A DNA stretch of 10,635 nt from the NCBI GenBank assembly GCA_028710845.1, contig JAQTTI010000030.1:1-10635 (forward strand), given 5' to 3'. The DNA comes from Candidatus Omnitrophota bacterium (GTDB lineage Bacteria; Omnitrophota; Gorgyraeia; Gygaellales; Profunditerraquicolaceae). The position numbers and the translations under genes were made by a program. Shown here in pieces: positions 6,288 to 10,635 of the stretch; within the stretch, counting starts at the first letter, position 1, and each line of letters starts with the position of its first letter. The notes under the pieces are model-generated. The model had not been told where the DNA came from. It ran no database searches and saw only the letters and a list, made by a program, of their open reading frames with translations.

Positions 6288-6957
6288 AGAAATAATCAGT
6301 GTTAAGGGGATCCATAAAAGTTATCCAGGCTCAAAAAGGCTTGAGATTCTTAGGGATATAAATTTTACCGTAAATGAAGGGGATTTTTTAGTGATCCAGG
6401 GCCCTTCAGGGGCAGGCAAGTCAACGCTTTTGCATATTTTAGGCGGGTTAGATTTGCCCACTGCCGGATCGGTTTATTTTAAAGGCGAGGATATCTATAG
6501 ATTAGACGAAAATACTCGTTCGGAGTTTAGGAATAAAAAAATAGGTTTTGTTTTTCAGTTTTTTCATTTACTGCCGGAATTAAATGCGCTGGAGAATGTT
6601 TTACTGCCCGGTATTCTAAAGTCATGGTGGGAAAAAAAGAAAAGCTTAAAAGATGCAACTGAACTTTTAGGCAGGCTGGGGTTAAAAGAAAGGCTTACCC
6701 ACCAGCCAAAAGCTTTAAGCGGCGGGGAACAGCAAAGAGTAGCAATTGCCAGGGCATTGATAAATAAGCCGAAGCTTTTACTTTGCGATGAACCGACGGG
6801 AAATCTTGATTCCGAAAACGGAAAAAATATCCTGCGTCTTTTAAACGAGCTTAATCTTAAAGAACAGATTACTATTATTATGGTTACCCATGATAAGGAG
6901 ATCTCGTCGATTGCAAAAAGGATACTGCATTTAAAAGACGGGATTATTTCTAACTAG
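6280..6957 (+). CDS. lolD: LolD-type ABC transporter ATP-binding protein
   Basis: This is a 225-residue ATPase that powers the adjacent permease. All nucleotide-binding motifs are present: Walker A GPSGAGKST (41-49), Q-loop glutamine 93 in FVFQFFHLLPE, signature LSGGEQQR (146-153), Walker B LLLCDEP (166-172), D-loop GNLDSEN (174-180) and switch histidine 204. The FQFFHLLPELNALENVLLP segment is characteristic of the LolD/MacB/FtsE branch, and the LolC/E-type neighbour decides for LolD. The start ATG lies within the last codons of the permease gene (eight-base overlap), with a modest GAGG upstream at 6266-6269. It is full length with no missing catalytic residue. Confidence 0.93.
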   Translation: MNKEIISVKGIHKSYPGSKRLEILRDINFTVNEGDFLVIQGPSGAGKSTLLHILGGLDLPTAGSVYFKGEDIYRLDENTRSEFRNKKIGFVFQFFHLLPELNALENVLLPGILKSWWEKKKSLKDATELLGRLGLKERLTHQPKALSGGEQQRVAIARALINKPKLLLCDEPTGNLDSENGKNILRLLNELNLKEQITIIMVTHDKEISSIAKRILHLKDGIISN

Positions 6958-6990
6958 AGCTTTTTGATAACAAGTTAAGGAGGTTACTTT

Positions 6991-7860
6991 ATGAAGATTT
7001 ACATAAACGGTAAGTATTACGATAAAGAAAATGCAAAAGTTTCCGTGTTTGACCACGGCTTTCTTTACGGCGACGGGGTTTTTGAAGGGATCCGTTCTTA
7101 TAACCGCCGGGTCTTTAAATTAAATGAACATATCGACAGGCTCTTTGAATCTGCCCAGAGCATTATGTTGAAGGTCCCGTTAAGCAAAGAACAAATGACC
7201 AAAGCCGTCTTAGAGACGATAAAAGCAAATAAACTGGATAATTCCTATGTCCGCCTGATTGTCAGCCGCGGAGAAGGCGACTTGGGGCTTGACCCGCGTA
7301 AATGTTATAAAGGTCCGTCAGTGATTATTATCGCCGATAAGATTGCTTTATATCCGGACAAGTTGTACCGCGAAGGATTAAGCATTGTAACGGTGCCTAC
7401 AGTGCGTAATCTGCCCGAGGCCCTTAATCCGCAGATAAAATCTTTAAATTATTTGAATAATATTCTGGCTAAAATAGAAGCGGCAAATGCCGGTTGCGAT
7501 GAAGCGATCATGCTTGATTCGCTTGGTTACGTAGCCGAATGTACGGGAGATAATATCTTTGTCGTAAAGAACGGCCATCTTTATACTCCGCCCCAATGTA
7601 TGGGGACTTTACGCGGGATTACCCGGGATTCTATTTTAGAGATTGCCAGAAAAAATAAAATCTCAGCCCATGAGCATGTGATAACCAGGCATGAAGTTTA
7701 TATTTCGGATGAATGTTTCCTTACCGGCACAGCCGCGGAAATTATTCCAGTGGTTAAGGTAGACGGCAGGGTTATCGGGACGGGTAAACCCGGTAAAATG
7801 ACCTTTTCGCTTATGGGGAAATTTAAAGAATTGACTAAAACCAGCGGGATTAAGTATTAA
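6991..7860 (+). CDS. ilvE: Class IV aminotransferase, probable branched-chain aminotransferase
   Basis: This PLP enzyme probably interconverts leucine, isoleucine and valine with their 2-oxo acids, using glutamate or 2-oxoglutarate, in the cytoplasm. Its 289 residues fit the class IV fold. Visible marks are FDHGFLYGDGVFEGIRSY (20-37), RLIVSRGEGDLGLDP (88-102), the Schiff-base lysine K150 in QIKSLNYLNN, E183 in AECTGDNIF, the phosphate-binding GTLRGITR (205-212) and FLTGTAAEIIPV (243-254). YGDGVFEGIR and RGEGDLGLDP favour IlvE, but D-amino-acid aminotransferase and aminodeoxychorismate lyase share this fold and cannot be fully excluded. Translation signals are strong: AAGGAGG at 6977-6983, seven bases before the ATG. 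It lies 33 bases behind lolD with no terminator between, so it probably belongs to the lysS transcript. Confidence 0.88.
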   Translation: MKIYINGKYYDKENAKVSVFDHGFLYGDGVFEGIRSYNRRVFKLNEHIDRLFESAQSIMLKVPLSKEQMTKAVLETIKANKLDNSYVRLIVSRGEGDLGLDPRKCYKGPSVIIIADKIALYPDKLYREGLSIVTVPTVRNLPEALNPQIKSLNYLNNILAKIEAANAGCDEAIMLDSLGYVAECTGDNIFVVKNGHLYTPPQCMGTLRGITRDSILEIARKNKISAHEHVITRHEVYISDECFLTGTAAEIIPVVKVDGRVIGTGKPGKMTFSLMGKFKELTKTSGIKY

Positions 7861-7902
7861 TTAGTTCTTAGTTCTTAGTTCGTAGGCTTTAGTTCGCAGG
7901 TA
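7861..7902 (+). repeat. TTAGTTC heptanucleotide repeat array
   Basis: The array starts on the base after the ilvE stop codon. Six 7-base units read TTAGTTC three times in tandem, then GTAGGCT, TTAGTTC and GCAGGTA, so four of the six are identical. The perfect in-phase tandem at the start is plainly visible. A 10-base piece (7883-7892) recurs inverted in the spacer behind the protease gene. It may be a slippage-prone microsatellite or a dispersed repeat family. No protein-coding use is apparent. Confidence 0.75.
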
Positions 7903-7930
7903 TAATTGAAATGGTTTTTTAGAAATTAAG

Positions 7931-7951
7931 AGTTAAAGTTTAGTAAAGTTT
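7931..7951 (+). promoter_or_regulatory. Tandem repeat upstream of mcsA, candidate operator/promoter area
   Basis: AGTTAAAGTTT (7931-7941) is followed directly by AGTAAAGTTT (7942-7951), the same unit with one base deleted. A TATAAA at 7960-7965 could be a -10 box for mcsA, but no good -35 box is found at normal spacing. Direct AGTnAAA-like repeats resemble the general form of CtsR sites, although the match to the published CtsR heptad is poor and no ctsR gene lies in this window. The repeat is seen; a regulatory role is speculative. Confidence 0.3.
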
Positions 7952-7980
7952 GCAATCAATATAAATAATATGAGGTAATT

Positions 7981-8496
7981 ATGCTTTGTGATATTTGCGG
8001 GAAAAATCCGGCAACAGTGCATTTGACGGAAATTATTGATGAACAGATGAACGAGCTGCACTTGTGCGAGGACTGCGCCAGAAACAAGAGCCAGGCCATG
8101 GAACAGCAGTTCGGTTTAAGCGACCTTTTGGCCGGTATGGCTGATTTCCAGAAGCCGGCGACCGAAAAAGAGGAAGCGGTCAATTTGAAATGCCAGGCCT
8201 GCGGTTTGACCTACGCCGATTTTAAAAAAATAGGCCGGCTGGGCTGCGGAGAATGTTATAATGTTTTTCGCAAATACCTTGCGCCGTTATTAAAACGTAT
8301 CCACGGCTCAAACCAGCATATCGGTAAAACTCCGTTAATATCTAAGCCCGCAGTTAAAACGGATAAAAATAAAGCCGGCTTGCAGGAATTAAAAATCAGC
8401 CTGCAAGAAGCGATTCAAAGAGAGGCTTTCGAGGAAGCGGCGCGGCTTCGCGATATGATAAAAGAACTGGAAGGGAAAAAGAATGCAGATCAATGA
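7981..8496 (+). CDS. mcsA: McsA-like zinc-finger activator of the arginine kinase, UVR domain
   Basis: In Firmicutes McsA binds and activates the protein arginine kinase McsB and binds zinc. This 171-residue copy has four CxxC knuckles: C3/C6, C29/C32, C71/C74 and C89/C92, in the contexts LCDICGKNPA, LCEDCA, CQACGLTYADF and GCGECY. A C-terminal UVR motif spans about 136-164 (LKISLQEAIQREAFEEAARLRD), a helical hairpin used for protein-protein contact in UvrB, UvrC and Clp partners. Length and architecture match Firmicute McsA. The ATG has GAGG at 7972-7975, five bases upstream. It overlaps mcsB by 14 bases, so the products are probably made in step. No ctsR gene precedes it, unlike in Bacillus. 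Confidence 0.93.
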   Translation: MLCDICGKNPATVHLTEIIDEQMNELHLCEDCARNKSQAMEQQFGLSDLLAGMADFQKPATEKEEAVNLKCQACGLTYADFKKIGRLGCGECYNVFRKYLAPLLKRIHGSNQHIGKTPLISKPAVKTDKNKAGLQELKISLQEAIQREAFEEAARLRDMIKELEGKKNADQ

Positions 8497-9535
8497 TTTA
8501 TTAAATCATACCAGTGAATGGTTAAAAGGCACCGGCCCGCATTCCGATATCGTTATCTCAAGCAGGATCCGCCTGGCCAGAAACCTTAACAAGTTCCCTT
8601 TTCCCCACTGGGCAAATAAAGCTCAGCTTGATGAGATTATAAAAGAAACGGCTCAGGCCATGTCGAAGGTCAGCTTGCTTAAAACCTCGACCCTTTTTGA
8701 GTTAGGAAAATTAGACAGTGTGGACAAACAGTTTTTGGTGGAAAGGCACCTTATGTCTATCGAGCATACCCAGAAAACCGAACATAAGGCCCTTTTGGTC
8801 AGTGAAGAGGAAATAATTTCGGTAATGGTAAACGAAGAAGACCACCTGCGTATTCAATTGATGCAGTCGGGTTTTAACCTTTTTGAGGCCTGGAATATCA
8901 TTAATACCGTGGATGATGCCCTGGCCAAACTTCTGGATTATGCCTATTTAGCGGATTTCGGTTACCTGACAGCCTGCCCGACCAATACCGGTACCGGTAT
9001 GCGTGGTTCGGTTATGCTGCATCTGCCCGCATTAGTAATGAGCCGGCAGATTGAACGCGTTTTGGCTGCGATAGCCAAATTAAGTTTTACTACCCGGGGC
9101 CTTTACGGAGAGGGCACTCAGGCCAGCGGAAATTTTTTCCAGATTTCTAACCAGGTATCTTTAGGCCACAGCGAAAATGAAATCATTGAAAATATCAACG
9201 GTCTTATCCGCCAGATTATCGAGCAGGAAACACAGGCCAGGGAGATAATGCTTTCCAAAAGCCGGGAGATCTTAGAAGACAGGATAAACCGTTCCCTGGG
9301 TATTTTAAAAAGCGCCCGGATTATTACCAGCCAGGAGACAATAGAGCTTTTATCAATGGTAAGGCTTGGCTGCGACCTGGGTATGATCAAGGACATTACC
9401 AGGCGCACGATCAACGAACTTTTTATAACCACTCAACCGGCGCATTTACAAAAATTGGAAAACAAAAAGTTTACTTCACAGGAAAGAGATTTAAGAAGAG
9501 CGCAGCTGATCCGTAACAAATTAAACTTATTATAA
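8483..9535 (+). CDS. mcsB: Protein arginine kinase McsB
   Basis: McsB phosphorylates arginine side chains of proteins, which marks them for ClpC. The 350-residue protein has the phosphagen-kinase catalytic fold. Nucleotide-binding arginines are in [11 protein letters not shown] (24-34), the catalytic-glutamate region is VNEEDHLR (116-123), and the conserved cysteine is C165 in [20 protein letters not shown]. Near the C-terminus RDLRRA (335-340) fits the RDxxRA motif, the allosteric phosphoarginine-binding site that separates protein arginine kinases from metabolic arginine or creatine kinases. Length is normal and no key residue appears lost. The start ATG lies inside the end of mcsA, with a purine-rich GGAAGGG about seven bases upstream. 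clpC follows after 19 bases. Function as a protein arginine kinase is strongly supported by motif and neighbourhood, but not tested outside Firmicutes by anything in this sequence. Confidence 0.95.
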   Translation: MQINDLLNHTSEWLKGTGPHSDIVISSRIRLARNLNKFPFPHWANKAQLDEIIKETAQAMSKVSLLKTSTLFELGKLDSVDKQFLVERHLMSIEHTQKTEHKALLVSEEEIISVMVNEEDHLRIQLMQSGFNLFEAWNIINTVDDALAKLLDYAYLADFGYLTACPTNTGTGMRGSVMLHLPALVMSRQIERVLAAIAKLSFTTRGLYGEGTQASGNFFQISNQVSLGHSENEIIENINGLIRQIIEQETQAREIMLSKSREILEDRINRSLGILKSARIITSQETIELLSMVRLGCDLGMIKDITRRTINELFITTQPAHLQKLENKKFTSQERDLRRAQLIRNKLNLL

Positions 9536-9554
9536 AATTTTAAGGAGCTTAACC

Positions 9555-10635
9555 ATGTTTAACCGTTTTACTGAAAGAGCAAGAAAAGTAATTATTTTAG
9601 CAAAAGAAGAAGCCAGGCGTTTTAATCACGATTATATAGGCACTGAACATATATTACTGGGTCTTATCCGGGAAGGAGAAGGCGTGGCTGCAGCGGTTTT
9701 GCAGAAACTCGATGTTTCTCTGGAAAATATCAGGCTTGAAATAGAGAAGCTGGTCCAGCCGGGGCCGACTACCCAGATTATCGGAGATATCCCTTTTACG
9801 CCGAGAGCGAAAAAAGCGCTTGAATTAGCTGCCGAAGAAGCCAGAAGCTTGGGGCACAATTATATCGGGACAGAACATCTTTTACTAGGCCTTATCCGGG
9901 AAGGCGAAGGTATAGCCTCTCAGGTATTATTAAATCTGGGCCTTGATCTAAACAGCGTGCGTAATGAAGTAATGGGCCTTTTGGGTTCGGCTTTACCGGG
10001 GATGAACCAGGGCGGACAGGCTGCTCAGGCTAAAACCAAGACTCCGGCTCTTGATGCTTTCGGCCGCGATCTAACCGCTTTAGCCAAGGAAAATAAACTT
10101 GATCCTGTAATAGACCGGGTGCAGGAAATTGAAAGGGTGATCCAAATACTTAGTCGGCGGACAAAAAATAATCCCGTGCTTTTAGGGGAAGCGGGGGTAG
10201 GTAAAACCGCTATTGTTGAAGGCCTGGCCCAGGCAATTATAGCCGGTAATGTTCCCGAAATTTTAAGGGGTAAGCGCTTAATAACTTTGGACCTGGCGCT
10301 GATGGTCGCCGGGACTAAATACCGCGGCCAATTCGAAGAAAGAATAAAAGCCATTATGGAAGAGATTAAGCGTTCCCAGGATGTAATAATTTTCATCGAT
10401 GAATTACACACTCTGGTTGGAGCAGGGGCTGCGGAGGGGGCGATCGATGCCTCAAACATTATGAAGCCGGCGCTTTCCAGGGGAGAGATGCAGTGTATCG
10501 GCGCAACCACCATGGATGAATACCGCAAGTATATCGAAAAAGACGCCGCTCTTGAACGCAGGTTCCAGACAATTATGGTCGATCCGCCGACGGTGGATCA
10601 GACTGTCGAGATATTAAAAGGCCTGCGCGATAAAT
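9555..10635 (+). CDS. clpC: ClpC-type AAA+ unfoldase, 5' part
   Basis: This ATP-driven unfoldase feeds substrates to ClpP. The frame is open from 9555 to the window's right edge: 360 complete codons of an expected 800-850. It begins with two Clp N-domain repeats (about 3-70 and 78-145), each carrying the [15 protein letters not shown] block. E31 and E107 correspond to the glutamates that bind phosphoarginine in Bacillus ClpC, consistent with the adjacent mcsB. A Gly/Gln/Ala-rich linker (147-163) leads to the first AAA+ module, with Walker A GEAGVGKT (211-218), Walker [10 protein letters not shown] (277-285), the pore-loop region [11 protein letters not shown] (253-263) and sensor-1 GATT (316-319). 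The middle domain and second AAA+ module lie beyond the edge, so ClpC rather than ClpA or ClpB rests on the N-domain sequence and context. AAGGAG at 9542-9547 supports the ATG. Confidence 0.95.
   Translation, partial: MFNRFTERARKVIILAKEEARRFNHDYIGTEHILLGLIREGEGVAAAVLQKLDVSLENIRLEIEKLVQPGPTTQIIGDIPFTPRAKKALELAAEEARSLGHNYIGTEHLLLGLIREGEGIASQVLLNLGLDLNSVRNEVMGLLGSALPGMNQGGQAAQAKTKTPALDAFGRDLTALAKENKLDPVIDRVQEIERVIQILSRRTKNNPVLLGEAGVGKTAIVEGLAQAIIAGNVPEILRGKRLITLDLALMVAGTKYRGQFEERIKAIMEEIKRSQDVIIFIDELHTLVGAGAAEGAIDASNIMKPALSRGEMQCIGATTMDEYRKYIEKDAALERRFQTIMVDPPTVDQTVEILKGLRDK

Noticed and set aside
7931..7951. A true CtsR operator upstream of mcsA
   Set aside because: Neither half matches the RGTCAAA heptad well at the required three-base spacing, and no ctsR gene is present; kept only as an unassigned repeat.
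7861..7980. CRISPR array, attachment site or intrinsic terminator in the ilvE-mcsA spacer
   Set aside because: The repeat units are seven bases without unique spacers, no integrase or tRNA is near, and the TTTTTT at about 7914-7920 has no stable hairpin before it.
8493..8509. Inverted repeat ATGATTTA-T-TAAATCAT at the start of mcsB
   Set aside because: Realistic loop size leaves only a six-pair A/T-rich stem, and the bases are constrained by the overlapping coding frames; probably chance.
9118..9432. A 104-codon minus-strand open frame within mcsB
   Set aside because: It is antisense to conserved McsB sequence, has no family resemblance and no independent signals.
10025..10528. A 167-codon open frame on the minus strand within clpC
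   Set aside because: It lies opposite the conserved ClpC linker and first AAA+ module and has no recognisable domain; it is a by-product of codon usage in clpC.

Overview
The window reads as chromosomal core genome of a diderm (Gram-negative-type) bacterium of moderate-to-low GC. It has LolC/LolD-type lipoprotein-export genes, so an outer membrane is likely. It also has a complete protein-arginine-kinase cassette (mcsA-mcsB-clpC) best known from Firmicutes. That mixture, the A+T-rich spacers and the style of the proteins suggest Candidatus Omnitrophota or a related uncultured diderm lineage. This placement is inference from gene content, not from a marker gene.

Layout. (1) Positions 1-452, minus strand: the 5' part of a trans-polyprenyl diphosphate synthase running off the left edge. 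(2) Positions 453-532: an A+T-rich divergent spacer with a 12-bp palindrome and a 26-bp perfect palindrome; the second runs into the Shine-Dalgarno of the next gene. (3) Positions 533-3468, plus strand: a tight four-gene envelope/redox run: DoxX-family membrane protein, thioredoxin-CcdA/DsbD-like fusion, DUF1573 exported protein, and an HtpX-like M48 membrane protease with an EF-hand loop. It ends at a clear intrinsic terminator (3550-3578). (4) The -35 box of an exact-consensus sigma70-type promoter (TTGACA-17-TATAAT) begins inside the terminator's T-tract and drives lysS (3615-5075), apparently with almost no leader. lysS is followed with zero spacing by a LolC/E-type permease, then lolD and a class IV aminotransferase (ilvE-like). 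(5) Positions 7861-7980: a spacer with TTAGTTC heptanucleotide repeats and a second tandem repeat. (6) Positions 7981 to the right edge: mcsA, mcsB and the 5' third or so of clpC, the arginine-phosphorylation and ClpC protein quality-control module.

How the genes work together. The first operon looks like periplasm/inner-membrane maintenance: reductant transfer across the membrane, an exported CxC protein as a possible client, and a membrane-protein quality-control protease. The second combines lysyl-tRNA charging, outer-membrane lipoprotein release and branched-chain amino acid metabolism. The third marks proteins with phosphoarginine (McsB, supported by McsA) and delivers them to ClpC, whose N-domain phosphoarginine-contact glutamates are conserved here. 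The order lysS ... mcsA-mcsB-clpC recalls Bacillus subtilis, but with no ctsR repressor gene.

I see no mobile element, CRISPR array, tRNA or rRNA. All the genes belong to known families. The less-described signals are in the spacers (palindrome over a ribosome-binding site, nearly leaderless lysS, heptad repeats) and in domain details (EF-hand in the protease, thiol cassette).
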